DNA of 64,000 bases from Pseudonocardiales bacterium (GTDB lineage Bacteria > Actinomycetota > Actinomycetes > Mycobacteriales > Pseudonocardiaceae): positions 1 to 64,000 of the forward strand of contig JAHEXI010000016.1 in the NCBI GenBank assembly GCA_023252195.1. Direction: 5' to 3'. Below, piece after piece: positions 26,128 through 37,007 of the stretch (position 1 is its first letter; each line of letters opens with the position of its first letter). Below the pieces are notes generated by a model. The model searched no databases and was not told the DNA's origin. It saw only the letters and a list, made by a program, of their open reading frames with translations. The translations under genes and the position numbers were made by a program.

Positions 26128-27342
26128 TCATTCAGACGGGATGCGCCCGTCTTTGGCTAGTACCGGCACGTTCATCGGCACGGTATCGGGATACTTCATG
26201 CCGGTGCCGGTGTTGAGCACGACGACCTGCTCCGCACCGGTCAGCCAACCGGCCTCCCGCAACTGTGCGACGGCGGCGAAGCAGGCAGCGCCCTCGGGGC
26301 AGACGAATGCTCCTTCAGTGCGAGCTAGCTCCCCCAGTGCGTCGAGCAATGCCCCATCCGTGACGGCCACGGCGGTGCCGCCGGTCTCATACACCGCATT
26401 GAGCACCAGGAAATCACCCAGCGCTTTGGGCACGTTGATGCCGAACGCAACGGTCCGCGCGTCGGGGAACGGCTCACTCTCGGCCGCTCCACATTGGAAG
26501 GCCTTAACGATCGGCGCGCAGCCAGTGGCCTGCACCGCGATTAGCCGCGGCAGCTCCCCATGGATCCAGCCGAGCTCTCGCAGCTCGCCCAGCGCCTTGT
26601 AGATGCCGATGATCCCCACGCCGCCACCCGTCGGGTAGACGATCACGTCGGGAGTCCGCCAGTCCAGCTGCTCTACGAGCTCGTAGGCCATCGTCTTCTT
26701 GCCCTCCAACCGGTAGGGCTCTTTCAACGTGGAGACGTCCTGGTAGCCCGCCCGATCCGCGACCGAAGCCGCGATCAGCTTGCCGGCGTCACCGATGAGG
26801 CCGTCTACCAGGTACAGTTCGGCCCCGCTGATCCAACACTCTGCGCGAGTGATCCTGGGCGCATCCACTGGCATCATGATCAGACTGCGAATTCCCGCGC
26901 GGGCGGCGTAGAGCGCCCATGCGGCGCCGGCGTTGCCATTGGTCGGCATCGCGACACCAGCGACCCCGAGCTCCGCGGCGCGGGACACCCCGACCGCAGC
27001 CCCGCGTGCCTTGAATGTCCCGGTCGGGATGAGACCCTCGTCCTTCATCAGCAGACCGGGAACTCCGATACGGCTGCCGAAGCGCGGCAACGCCACCAGC
27101 GGAGTCATCCCCTCGCCCAGGCTCACAACCCGCTGAACCGACCGGACTGGAAGCAGCTCGTGATATCGCCACAGGGTCGCCGCGCGGCTGGCGATCTCCT
27201 CGCGGGTCACGGTCGCCGCCACCCGTTGGAGGTCGTAACGGGCCAGCAACGGCGCACCCACAGCTGATGTGCCCTGGATCTCGTCGGCTGCATAGCGTTC
27301 GCCGGTACGCGCGCACTCGAGGTGAGTCAAGGCGGAGAACAT
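26128..27342 (-). CDS. Threonine synthase-like PLP enzyme
   Basis: 404 aa from the ATG at 27342. Fold-type II PLP enzyme: HLECARTGERYAADE zinc-ribbon-like start, VSLGEGMTPLVALPR, PLP-binding Lys in PTGTFKARGAAVG, MPTNGNAGAAWA phosphate-binding loop region, and TGGGVGIIGIYKAL. The domain order matches threonine synthase (O-phosphohomoserine to threonine), in the longer bacterial class with an N-terminal CARTG segment. No hom or thrB gene adjoins it, so it may be a second copy or act on a related substrate. Confidence 0.82.
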   Translation of the reverse strand: MFSALTHLECARTGERYAADEIQGTSAVGAPLLARYDLQRVAATVTREEIASRAATLWRYHELLPVRSVQRVVSLGEGMTPLVALPRFGSRIGVPGLLMKDEGLIPTGTFKARGAAVGVSRAAELGVAGVAMPTNGNAGAAWALYAARAGIRSLIMMPVDAPRITRAECWISGAELYLVDGLIGDAGKLIAASVADRAGYQDVSTLKEPYRLEGKKTMAYELVEQLDWRTPDVIVYPTGGGVGIIGIYKALGELRELGWIHGELPRLIAVQATGCAPIVKAFQCGAAESEPFPDARTVAFGINVPKALGDFLVLNAVYETGGTAVAVTDGALLDALGELARTEGAFVCPEGAACFAAVAQLREAGWLTGAEQVVVLNTGTGMKYPDTVPMNVPVLAKDGRIPSE

Positions 27343-27572
27343 CACCACGAGCGCTGGCGGCGAGCAGCATCGCTGATGATCGGGGTCGGTGACATAGGCC
27401 CGTATTTTAGGACTCGTGACAGCTGTCTGGCCGGCGCTCGGCGCAGGGCACCGTGCGGGCACTGCGGACCGATGGGCCCCGTCAATGTTGTTGATCGCAA
27501 ATCTGGGCGCCGTGCCGTGAGGCGGCGAATCGGTGAGATACTGCGCCGTGCATCCGTGGGCTGCGCTTTACT

Positions 27573-27728
27573 GTGTCCCATCTGGTTAGGCTGGTCGCTG
27601 CAGGTTGGACACTCGAGCAAGTGCAGGCAGAGTTCCCCTTCGTCGAGCCGGAGGACGTCCACCAAGCGCTGCTGTACGCCGCGGAAGCAGCGGAGGTCAT
27701 TACGCTACCGCTGCGTGAGTCCGCGTGA
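27573..27728 (+). CDS. DUF433 antitoxin, shortened at the N-terminus
   Basis: 51 aa from the GTG at 27573 (VSHLVRLVAAGWTLEQVQAE, then FPFVEPEDVHQALLYAAEAA). This is the C-terminal two-thirds of a DUF433 antitoxin. The missing N-terminal residues are visible upstream in the same frame as APCIRGLRFT, but a TGA cuts them off 12 codons before the GTG, and no start exists between. Either the antitoxin is made as a short form, or a frameshift has damaged it. Its stop overlaps the toxin GTG (GTGA). Confidence 0.6.
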   Translation: MSHLVRLVAAGWTLEQVQAEFPFVEPEDVHQALLYAAEAAEVITLPLRESA

Positions 27729-28093
27729 GTTTTCTCGCCGACAAGAACATCTCCCATCGATTGTGCGCCTTTCTCAACAACGCTGGCTACGAAGCGGCGC
27801 ACGTCGACCAGTTTTCGCTCGGGGCTGCGGAGGATGTAGCGATACTGGATTTCGCTCGGTCGGGAGAGTGGGTAATCGTCACCTCCGACACCGACTTCGG
27901 CACGTTGCTGGCCGCGCAACGAGCGACGGACCCAGCTGTGATCCTCACTCGGGAGGTGTCCACACTGCGTGCCGACGATCTGGCTCGTCTGCTGATCGTC
28001 AACTTGTCGGCCTTCGACGAAGCGCTCAAGACTGGTGCCGTGGTGGCAATAAGCCCGCGCGGGATACGGGTCCGGCGGCTTCCGTTGCGATAG
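27725..28093 (+). CDS. DUF5615 PIN-like toxin
   Basis: 122 aa. PIN-like fold of the DUF5615 family: FLADKNISHRLCAFLNNAGY with the first acidic residue, then AILDFARSGEWVIVTSDTDFG containing the DTD catalytic acids, and a C-terminal IRVRRLPL strand. It pairs with the DUF433 protein, which it overlaps by 4 bp. This is a VapBC-like toxin-antitoxin arrangement; RNase activity is inferred from the family. Confidence 0.82.
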   Translation: MSFLADKNISHRLCAFLNNAGYEAAHVDQFSLGAAEDVAILDFARSGEWVIVTSDTDFGTLLAAQRATDPAVILTREVSTLRADDLARLLIVNLSAFDEALKTGAVVAISPRGIRVRRLPLR

Positions 28094-28160
28094 CCGATTC
28101 CGGGCGCTCGGCCGACCCTGCGGCGTCTGCGGTCGAACTCGGCGCGCTGAGAGCCGACAG

Positions 28161-28979
28161 TCACCGGACGCGCCAGAACGGGGAGACCGGGCCGATCCCT
28201 GCGCCGAGTGGGTAGGCGTGGGCTATCGCCTGCTTGATATAGCGCTTGCCGTACCCGACCGCCTCGGGCATCGGGGAGCCGTGGGCAAGCGCGGCGGTGA
28301 TCGCCGCGGCCAGCGAGTCGCCGCTGCCGTGAGTGTGTTGGGTAGCGAGCCGCGGACCGGTGAACTCGGTGAAGTCGGTGCCGTCGTACAGCAGGTCCAG
28401 GCACAGTTCATCGTCGGCCCCGGCAGGGGGGTGGCCGCCCTTGATCAGGACCCACCGGGGCCCCAGGGCGTGCAGCGCGCGGGCGGCCTCATGCTGGTCG
28501 GCCTGGGAACGGACGTCCACGCCAACCAGCAGCCGCACTTCATCGAGGTTTGGCGTAACCAGGGTGGCCCGGGAAAGCAACTCTGAGCGCAACGTCGTCA
28601 CAGCGTCGTTAGCCAGCAGTGGATCGCCGTGCATGGACGCGGCCACCGGGTCGACCACCAACGGCACCGAGTGACCGATGCCGACCTCGTCGCACACCTC
28701 GGCCACCGCCGCGATGATCGCCGCGCTGGACAGCATGCCGGTCTTCGCCGCGGCCACCCCGATATCGGTCGCCACCGCCCGGATCTGGTCAGCCACAGTG
28801 GACGGTGGGACCTCCACGTAGCCGCCCACGCCCAGCGAATTCTGCACCGTCACCGCGGTGACCGCGACGCAACCGTGCACGCCGCACACGGTGAATGTGC
28901 GCAGATCGGCCTGCAGCCCGGCCCCACCCCCAGAGTCCGACCCCGCGATGGTCAGCGCGACGGGAGGGGCCCCGATCAT
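28161..28979 (-). CDS. thiD: Hydroxymethylpyrimidine/phosphomethylpyrimidine kinase
   Basis: 272 aa ribokinase-fold kinase that phosphorylates HMP and HMP-P for thiamine synthesis. Motifs: ALTIAGSDSGGGAGLQADL at the N-terminus, TAVTVQNSLGV, VVDPVAASMHG, LIKGGHPP, and the anion-hole/catalytic HTHGSGDSLAAAI. It lies 7 bp after thiC on the same strand, so it is co-transcribed under the thiC TPP riboswitch. Confidence 0.95.
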   Translation of the reverse strand: MIGAPPVALTIAGSDSGGGAGLQADLRTFTVCGVHGCVAVTAVTVQNSLGVGGYVEVPPSTVADQIRAVATDIGVAAAKTGMLSSAAIIAAVAEVCDEVGIGHSVPLVVDPVAASMHGDPLLANDAVTTLRSELLSRATLVTPNLDEVRLLVGVDVRSQADQHEAARALHALGPRWVLIKGGHPPAGADDELCLDLLYDGTDFTEFTGPRLATQHTHGSGDSLAAAITAALAHGSPMPEAVGYGKRYIKQAIAHAYPLGAGIGPVSPFWRVR

Positions 28980-28986
28980 GACCCAG

Positions 28987-30745
<1,759 letters not shown>

Positions 30746-30866
30746 TTCAATTGACCTGCCCGACCGTAGCGCTATCGACAGCGAGCCCGCAAAAGGTGAT
30801 AGATGACCGCGATACCAGTAGTATTCGGGTAGTCGCTTACGGTGACTACTGACGTCGGGGGCATCA

Positions 30867-32145
30867 ATGTACGACATTTCTGGCATCCCAGCACGTCGCG
30901 TCGCCGTGCTCGGTCAAGGTTATGTGGGCCTACCGGTGGCTATCCGCGCTGTTGAGGTCGGTTTCGAAGTTGTCGGTTTTGACATCGACAAGACCCGCAT
31001 TGATTGCTTACGCAAAGCTGAAACGTATATCGATGATATTACCGACAGTGATCTCGCGATCGCGATGAGCACGGGACGTTACCTGCCCACCGACGACTCG
31101 GCGGCGCTGGCCGGTTTCGATGTCGCTGTAGTGTGCGTACCGACCCCACTACGTGACGGAGCACCCGATCTGAGCTATGTCGAGGATGCTGCAGCCGTGA
31201 TCGCTTCGCGCATCACACCTGGATGCTGCATCATCCTTGAGTCCACGAGCTACCCCGGGACCACCGAGGAGATCTTCATTCCGATCCTCGAAGCCGGTTC
31301 CGGGCTGCGCGCGGGGGTTGAGTTCTTCGCCGGCTACAGCCCTGAGCGCATCGACCCGGGAAACGAGATCTGGCGGTTCCACAACACCCCGAAGCATCGC
31401 GGGAGTGAACCAGGCCTCGCTAGACGCGCTGCAGGACTTCTATGGCCGGCTCGTCGAACACACGGTGCCGGTGCCGGGGCTTCGGGAAGCTGAGCTGGCC
31501 AAGCTGCTGGAGAACACGTTCCGCCACGTCAATATCGCCCTGGTCAACGAGCTCGCAGTGTATTGTCACGACCTCGCGCTCGACGTCTGGGCGGTGGTCG
31601 AGGCGGCCGCAACGAAGCCGTTCGGGTTCATGAAGTTCACGCCGGGGCCCGGAGTCGGTGGGCACTGCCTGCCGATCGATCCCTCTTACCTGTCCTGGCA
31701 GGCGCGGCGGTCCCTCGGTCGGGCGTTTCGTTTCGTCGATATCGCCAACGACGTCAACGACAGCATGCCCGACCATGTGGTCTCCCGCGTGGTCACCCAC
31801 CTCAACCAGCAGCGCAAGTCCGTCAACGGCAGCAGAATCCTGCTGGTGGGGCTGGCGTACAAGCGAAACTCGCGGGACACCAGGCAGTCGCCGGCCGTCG
31901 CAGTCGCCAAGAAACTCGCCGATCTGGGAGCTGATCTCCGCGGAATCGATCCACTCGTCAGCGCTGATGGGCTCCCCAGCTACATCCGGATGGTGCCGTG
32001 CGAGCCTGGCCAGATCGTCGATGCCGATCTGGTGATCGTGCTCGCAGACCACGACGCGATCGACTGGGAACTCTTCGAGCCGCACGCCGATCGGATCCTG
32101 GACACTCGCAACCGGCTGCGCTCCCGGGTGGTGGTGCGACTGTAG
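30867..32145 (+). pseudogene. Nucleotide-sugar dehydrogenase (UDP-Glc/GDP-Man DH family), frameshifted
   Basis: The N-terminal half (30867 to ~31394) encodes the NAD-binding domain (VAVLGQGYVGLPVAI, VVCVPTPLRDG, ESTSYPGTT, GYSPERIDPGN) and breaks at FHNTPK. The rest continues in another frame as IAGVNQASLDALQDFY, with the catalytic GPGVGGHCLPIDPSYLSW (nucleophile Cys) and the C-terminal GLAYKRNSRDTRQSPA. The join is at ~31392-31396; restoring two bases would give the usual NTPKxIAGVN. All domains are otherwise intact, so this is a very recent mutation, a sequencing error or a shift site. Family substrates are UDP-GlcNAc/ManNAc-type sugars. Confidence 0.85.
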
Positions 32146-32282
32146 GTCATTGCCCGGCAATGTTCAGGGCCGGCCTCGTCAAGATCACGGTTTATGTGCC
32201 TAACGCGACAGAACTTGTCGTCCGTGACACACAAACAGTGACGTGATCACGAGTGCTGTTTCAGCGCTGGCCGTCCCGCACC

Positions 32283-33251
32283 TCAGCCGCCCCACACCTG
32301 GGGGTTGAGCAACTGGTCTGGCTGCTCACCGCGCATGGTCTGCACCACGATCTCCGCCGCCAGCGCCGCACTCGCGGCCCAGACGCCGTCGGTGTTCGCT
32401 GCGCTGTGCGGGGTGAGCACGACGTTGTCGAGCTCGGCCCAGCGCGGATCGGTCATCGGCTCGGCGGTCCAGGCGTCGATGCCGGCACCGGCGATCTCAC
32501 CGGATTTCACCGCTGCGTAGACGGCGTCCTCGTCGACCAGATTGCCGCGGCCGGTGTTAATCAGAAAGGCGCTGGGTTTCATCAGTGCCAGTTTCGCTGC
32601 GTTGATGATGCGCTCGGTCTCGGGCATCGCCGGCAGATGCAGCGTCACGAAGTCGCTCCGCCGCAATACGTCGTCCAGCGACGTCAGCTCGACCTGATGT
32701 TCCTCGACGAATTCCATGACTGGATACGGTTCATGGGCGATCAATCGCATATCGAAGCCCATCACCCGCCGGGCGACGGCCCGGCCGATGCGCCCTAGCC
32801 CGACGATGCCCAGCGTCGCTTGCCACATGTCGACGCCGCGGTGCGGTTGCCACTCGCCGCGCCGCATGGCTCGGTCATGCCGGGAGATCCCGTGCGCCAG
32901 GTCGACCATTAGCCCGATGGCGTGGTCAGCGACACCCCCGTCGCTGGTGCCCGGAATGGTCGCGACGAGCACCCCACGCTCGGTCGCTGCGTCGACGTCG
33001 ACGGTGTCGAAACCGACTCCGAAGCGCACCACGATCCGCAGCTCGGGGCAGGCGTCGAACACCTCGGCGGTGTAGAGCTCCTGGCCGGCGATAGACGCCG
33101 CGCAGCCACGCAGGCTCTCGATCACGTCTGCCGTCGGCGTGGATCGGCGTCCCGATCCGCAGCGCATCTCCAGCCCGGCCGCGCGGAGCGTGGCGGGAAT
33201 CTCGCCCAACTCCTCCTCCGGCCGAGTCAGGTTCACCGCAACCGTCACCAT
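32283..33251 (-). CDS. D-isomer-specific 2-hydroxyacid dehydrogenase (phosphoglycerate dehydrogenase-like)
   Basis: 322 aa, NAD-dependent. The Rossmann motif is [15 protein letters not shown] (residues ~148-162); catalytic Arg is in [11 protein letters not shown], the Glu region follows in DAWTAEPM, and catalytic His is in LTPHSAANT. No ACT domain, so it is not the regulated serine-pathway PGDH type. It lies in the sugar-acid cluster, where it could make or use an alpha-keto/hydroxy acid substituent or supply phosphohydroxypyruvate. The substrate is not determinable here. Confidence 0.85.
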   Translation of the reverse strand: MVTVAVNLTRPEEELGEIPATLRAAGLEMRCGSGRRSTPTADVIESLRGCAASIAGQELYTAEVFDACPELRIVVRFGVGFDTVDVDAATERGVLVATIPGTSDGGVADHAIGLMVDLAHGISRHDRAMRRGEWQPHRGVDMWQATLGIVGLGRIGRAVARRVMGFDMRLIAHEPYPVMEFVEEHQVELTSLDDVLRRSDFVTLHLPAMPETERIINAAKLALMKPSAFLINTGRGNLVDEDAVYAAVKSGEIAGAGIDAWTAEPMTDPRWAELDNVVLTPHSAANTDGVWAASAALAAEIVVQTMRGEQPDQLLNPQVWGG

Positions 33252-33362
33252 GACTGACGTGCCTCCCCATTTGCGCTACCCAGCCTGGCGGCCAGCGTAG
33301 TGCGCCTGCCGTCATTTTGGACATGCACTGATGAGCCGTGTGAGGCCGGTGCGCCGGACGTT

Positions 33363-33423
33363 GTGACTCGACATCGCGGACGTTTAGGCCGGGCAGAATG
33401 TTCGGTAGCGTCTAGTTCACGAC
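33363..33423. repeat. Dispersed repeat family B, copy 2 (degenerate)
   Basis: GTGACTCGACATCGCGGACG...GCAGAATGTTCGGTAGCGTCTAGTTCAC aligns along its whole ~60 bp with the unit at 23395-23454, sharing the core (GCGGACGTTT versus ACGGACGTTT; GCAGAATGTTCGGTA versus GCAAAATGTCGGTA). The terminal arms are no longer perfectly complementary. It lies between the divergent hydroxyacid dehydrogenase and seryl-tRNA synthetase genes, so here it cannot be a simple terminator. Confidence 0.7.
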
Positions 33424-33553
33424 ACTCACGCACAGTGTATGGACGTGTGATAGTGCTGCGGGCAGGTCCATGCGGTGTTACCGGGTTGGCTACGCTTACG
33501 GTGCGGAGTCGATCCGCTATCCGGCCGCCAAGTCACCACGCACGGGAGCGCGC

Positions 33554-34867
33554 ATGCACGATCCTCGGGTTCTCCTCGACCCGGCCACTGATGCGGTGCG
33601 CAAACTCGCTCGACGAGGCTACGATCTCGACCTCGGGCAGCTGGATAAGCTGCTGACGCACCGCACGTCGGCGATCCAACGGATCGACAACGCTCGCGGG
33701 GAGGTCAAGCAGGTCGCCAACCAGGTGCAGGCGAAGGCCCGGGCCGGTGAGGATGTCGTTGAGCTTCGGGAACGCGCTCGGGCGCTGAAGACCGAGATCC
33801 AGCAGACCGAAGAGCAGCACCGGCAGTTCGAAGCCGACCTGCAGGACTTTATTCTGGGTATTCCCAACCTGCCCGACGACCGCCTTCCGGACGGCAACTC
33901 CGACGAATTCGCCGTCGAGGTGCGTACCTGGGGCGACACTGCCGCCTTCGATTTCGAGGCCGCCGACCACGTGGACATCGGGGAGCGTCTTGGGATCTTC
34001 GACTTCCCTCGAGCGACGAAACTCGCCGGCCCCCGGTTCGCCATCCTCAAAGGTCCCGGTGCGCAGCTGGAGCGGGCCATCGCCACGTTCCTGCTGCAGT
34101 TGCACACCCAACGGCATGGCTACATAGAGTATTCGGTACCGGCGTTGGTGAACCGGGCAACGATGACCGGCACGGGCAACCTTCCGAAGTTCGAGGCGGA
34201 CCTGTTCAAGACGGGTGTCGACGATCGTGAGTTGTTTCTGATCCCGACCGCCGAGGTTCCGCTGACCAACCTGCACGCCGGAGAGACCCTGCCAGCAGAG
34301 GGCCTGCCGCTGGCCTACACCGCGCACACGCCGTGCTTTCGCAGTGAGGCAGGCTCCTACGGGCGGGATACCCGCGGACTGATCAGACTGCACCAGTTCT
34401 CGAAGGTGGAACTCGTGCGCGTCGTCGATGCGCAGCGCTCGGCGGACGAGCTGGAGATCATGCTCAGCCACGCGGAGACCTGCCTGCAGGAACTCGGCCT
34501 GGCGTACCGCGTCGTCACGCTCCCCGCCGGTGATATCGGCTTTTCCGCGCAGTACACCTACGACATCGAGGTGTGGTTGCCCAGCCAGCAGCGCTACCGG
34601 GAAATCTCCAGCGTGTCGGACTGCGGGACGTTCCAGGCACGTCGAGCTGGGATCCGCACCAAGACAAAGGAGGGCAAGCGCGGGTTCGCCGCCACCCTCA
34701 ACGGCTCCGGGCTCCCCATCGGCCGCACGCTGGTCGCGATCCTGGAACAATGCCAGCAACCAGACGGTTCGGTTCGCATCCCCGGCGTGTTAGTGCCCCA
34801 TTTAGGCTTCAGCCGGATCAAGCCCGACGGCACGACCTACGGCGTGCGGGTCGGCGTCTGGGGTTAG
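33554..34867 (+). CDS. serS: Seryl-tRNA synthetase
   Basis: 437 aa from the ATG at 33554 (MHDPRVLLDPATDAVRKL). It has the N-terminal coiled-coil tRNA-binding arm (~30-110), class II motif 2 (CFRSEAGSYGRDTRGLIRLH) and motif 3 (NGSGLPIGRTLVAILEQCQ), and the serine-binding TAEVPLTNLHAGE. All look functional. It sits inside a sugar-acid biosynthesis cluster rather than a housekeeping block, and the motif 3 and tail (VLVPHLGFSRI) differ from the usual SALAVGRT and YMGG pattern. It may be a paralogue serving seryl-tRNA-dependent biosynthesis, or the cell's only copy; the window cannot tell. Its 3' end overlaps the convergent NeuC-like gene by 66 bp. Confidence 0.9.
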   Translation: MHDPRVLLDPATDAVRKLARRGYDLDLGQLDKLLTHRTSAIQRIDNARGEVKQVANQVQAKARAGEDVVELRERARALKTEIQQTEEQHRQFEADLQDFILGIPNLPDDRLPDGNSDEFAVEVRTWGDTAAFDFEAADHVDIGERLGIFDFPRATKLAGPRFAILKGPGAQLERAIATFLLQLHTQRHGYIEYSVPALVNRATMTGTGNLPKFEADLFKTGVDDRELFLIPTAEVPLTNLHAGETLPAEGLPLAYTAHTPCFRSEAGSYGRDTRGLIRLHQFSKVELVRVVDAQRSADELEIMLSHAETCLQELGLAYRVVTLPAGDIGFSAQYTYDIEVWLPSQQRYREISSVSDCGTFQARRAGIRTKTKEGKRGFAATLNGSGLPIGRTLVAILEQCQQPDGSVRIPGVLVPHLGFSRIKPDGTTYGVRVGVWG

Positions 34868-36040
34868 CAGCAGGGCGGCGGAGTCGTAGTGCAGGCGCTT
34901 CTGCACAGGGGGAGTCACCGTCGCCAGCACGTCGGCGATGTCGCGCCCCGCGGTGCCGCAACCGAACAGATTGCTGCGCTGGTAGCGCCCATGCGCGAGC
35001 TGCGCCCGGACCGCCTCAGCGATATCGCCGGGATCCTGTGCGGTGAACATCACGTTGGGACCGCATTCCCGGTCGTGCTGGCGGGTGCCGACGCTGACAG
35101 CCGGCGTGCCGAGGAATGCGCCTTCGCGCAGCGGAGCCGACGAGTTTCCGATCATGCAGGCGCAATGAATCATCAGCCGGGCGAAATCCTCGGCTGGGAG
35201 GTGGCAGAAGAACTGGCAGCGGTCGGCCAAAGCGTGTTCGCGGAACCGCCGGATAGCGGTGGCGACCTCGGCGCTGCCGGCATCGACATTCGGCCAGAAG
35301 ACCAGCGCCTGCATCCCGATCGACGAGATCGCGCGCAACGTCGCGGTCATCTGATCGAGGCCGTGGCCGTACTCGGTGGTGACGCCGTGTTGCATCACCA
35401 GCAGGAAGGGTTTCTCCGGGTCGATCGGCGAACCGGCACCACAGTGGTCGATCAGTGCGTCGCGGCGCGACCCCGGGCGGGCGCGGGCGGCCAGGTCGAT
35501 CGACGGGCAGCCGACGTTGAACACATACCGCGGGTCCTCACCCATCGCGATCACGCGGCGGGCGCTGAGCTCGGTCGCCGGGAAGTGGATATGAGACAGC
35601 TTGGTGATCGCGTGCCGGACACTCTCATCAATCGATCCGGACACCTCGCCACCTTGGGTGTGGGCGACGGGAATGTTCATGTAGGCACCGGCGATGGCCG
35701 TCGCGATCGTCTCGAAGCGGTCGGCGACGGTGACCACGACGTCGGGTTCCAGGCGCTCGAACGCCGTCGGCAACTCCAGCAGGCCTAGCCCAGTGGATCT
35801 GGCCATCATCGCCGGCGTCTGGCCCTCGATGATGAACGGGACCTTGGCGTCAGGGATGAACCCGGCGGCCTCCATGACCTCCACGGCACAACCGAACCGT
35901 TCCAGCAACGCGGACGCGGCGGCGATCACTTGCAACTCTAGGGCGGGATGATCGCGCACCGCCTCGAGGACCGTGGTGATCCGTGCCAGATTGGCCCGGC
36001 TGGCGACGACGACGCAGATCTTCTTGCGACGATCAAGCAC
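34802..36040 (-). CDS. neuC: UDP-GlcNAc 2-epimerase (hydrolysing), NeuC-like
   Basis: 412 aa GT-B-fold enzyme. VVVASRANLARITTVLEAV, DVVVTVADRFETIATAIAG, VAHTQGGEVSGSIDESVRH and MIGNSSAPLREGAFLGTPAV are typical of the hydrolysing epimerase family that makes ManNAc (or a related 2-epimeric acetamido sugar) from a UDP-sugar for nonulosonic acids. It partners with the NeuB-like synthase at 37008. The C-terminal ~30 residues overlap the serS gene on the opposite strand. Confidence 0.87.
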   Translation of the reverse strand: MLDRRKKICVVVASRANLARITTVLEAVRDHPALELQVIAAASALLERFGCAVEVMEAAGFIPDAKVPFIIEGQTPAMMARSTGLGLLELPTAFERLEPDVVVTVADRFETIATAIAGAYMNIPVAHTQGGEVSGSIDESVRHAITKLSHIHFPATELSARRVIAMGEDPRYVFNVGCPSIDLAARARPGSRRDALIDHCGAGSPIDPEKPFLLVMQHGVTTEYGHGLDQMTATLRAISSIGMQALVFWPNVDAGSAEVATAIRRFREHALADRCQFFCHLPAEDFARLMIHCACMIGNSSAPLREGAFLGTPAVSVGTRQHDRECGPNVMFTAQDPGDIAEAVRAQLAHGRYQRSNLFGCGTAGRDIADVLATVTPPVQKRLHYDSAALLLTPDADPHAVGRAVGLDPAEA

Positions 36041-36075
36041 GTCGGTGACTCTAGCGGCCGCAACGCCGCTCCCAG

Positions 36076-36978
36076 TTAGCTGACGTTGGCGACGAACTGC
36101 GCTGCGCTGGCCGCCAGTGCCGGCCAGTTGGGTTCGCCGGCGGGACCCTGGGCCAGCACGAAGCCTCGATGACCGTCATCGGTGAGTCGCTCAGCGACGA
36201 TCGTGAAACCGGTGAGAGTGAACAACGCGGCAGCGGTGGAGCGGGTCAGGTAGTACGGATGATCGATCTTTACCGCCCGTTCGATATCGCCGGTCCGGTC
36301 CACCAGGACATCGACGTCGACGATGTCGACGAACGCGCGACCGCCGGCTGCTGTCATCCGGCGCAGCGCCGCCAGCGTCCCGCGGACGTCGAGGAGGTGA
36401 TCGATCGTCTGGCACAGCAACACCAGATCCCAGCTGCGCTCACCCGGATCGAAGTCCTCGACCAGGCCCGCGATCGTCTCCATACCGCCGGCCCGCGCCA
36501 CCGCGAGTTCGTCCGGGCTCGGGTCGAGGACGGTTGCGCGCGCGTTGCTGCGTGCCGCCAGTACGCTGGCGACCACTCCGGTTGAGCCGCCGATGTCGAG
36601 GATCGTGCGCGGCGACGACGGCAGCAGGGGGAGCAAGAAGGCGGCGAGCCCAGCGGAGTAGTCGCGCTGCTCCAGCTGCACGGTCTCGGCGTCGATGCGG
36701 CGGCCGTGGTAGGCCGACACCAGCGGGCGATAGATCTCGGAGTAGAAGTGCGCGTACTGGGTGGCGCTCAGCCGGGGGCAGAGGTAGCCGAGCCCGCAAC
36801 GCCGGCAGACCACGAAGGTGGCCGGGTAGCCGTAACGATCACGTTCGGCGACCTCGACGGCGTGTTCCCGCGACTCGCAGAGATTGCACTCGGCTACTCG
36901 CAGCGCCGCCTGGCCGCCATAATCGTAACCGAGCGCTGCAACTCGCTCGCTAATCACCGTTTGTGTCATGTTTTTCAT
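36076..36978 (-). CDS. Class I SAM methyltransferase with N-terminal zinc-binding motif
   Basis: 300 aa. The N-terminus has paired CxxC motifs (CNLCES and CRRCGLGYL) typical of C-methyltransferases and related enzymes of sugar pathways. The Rossmann domain has TILDIGGSTGVVASVLA (motif I), TVLDPSP, and LVLLCQTIDHLLDVRGTLAAL. It lies between NeuC-like and NeuB-like genes and may modify the sugar-acid product. It is divergent from neuB with a short shared promoter region (36979-37007). Confidence 0.82.
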   Translation of the reverse strand: MKNMTQTVISERVAALGYDYGGQAALRVAECNLCESREHAVEVAERDRYGYPATFVVCRRCGLGYLCPRLSATQYAHFYSEIYRPLVSAYHGRRIDAETVQLEQRDYSAGLAAFLLPLLPSSPRTILDIGGSTGVVASVLAARSNARATVLDPSPDELAVARAGGMETIAGLVEDFDPGERSWDLVLLCQTIDHLLDVRGTLAALRRMTAAGGRAFVDIVDVDVLVDRTGDIERAVKIDHPYYLTRSTAAALFTLTGFTIVAERLTDDGHRGFVLAQGPAGEPNWPALAASAAQFVANVS

Positions 36979-37007
36979 CCATTCGAAAAGACTGGAGACT
37001 GCGTAGC

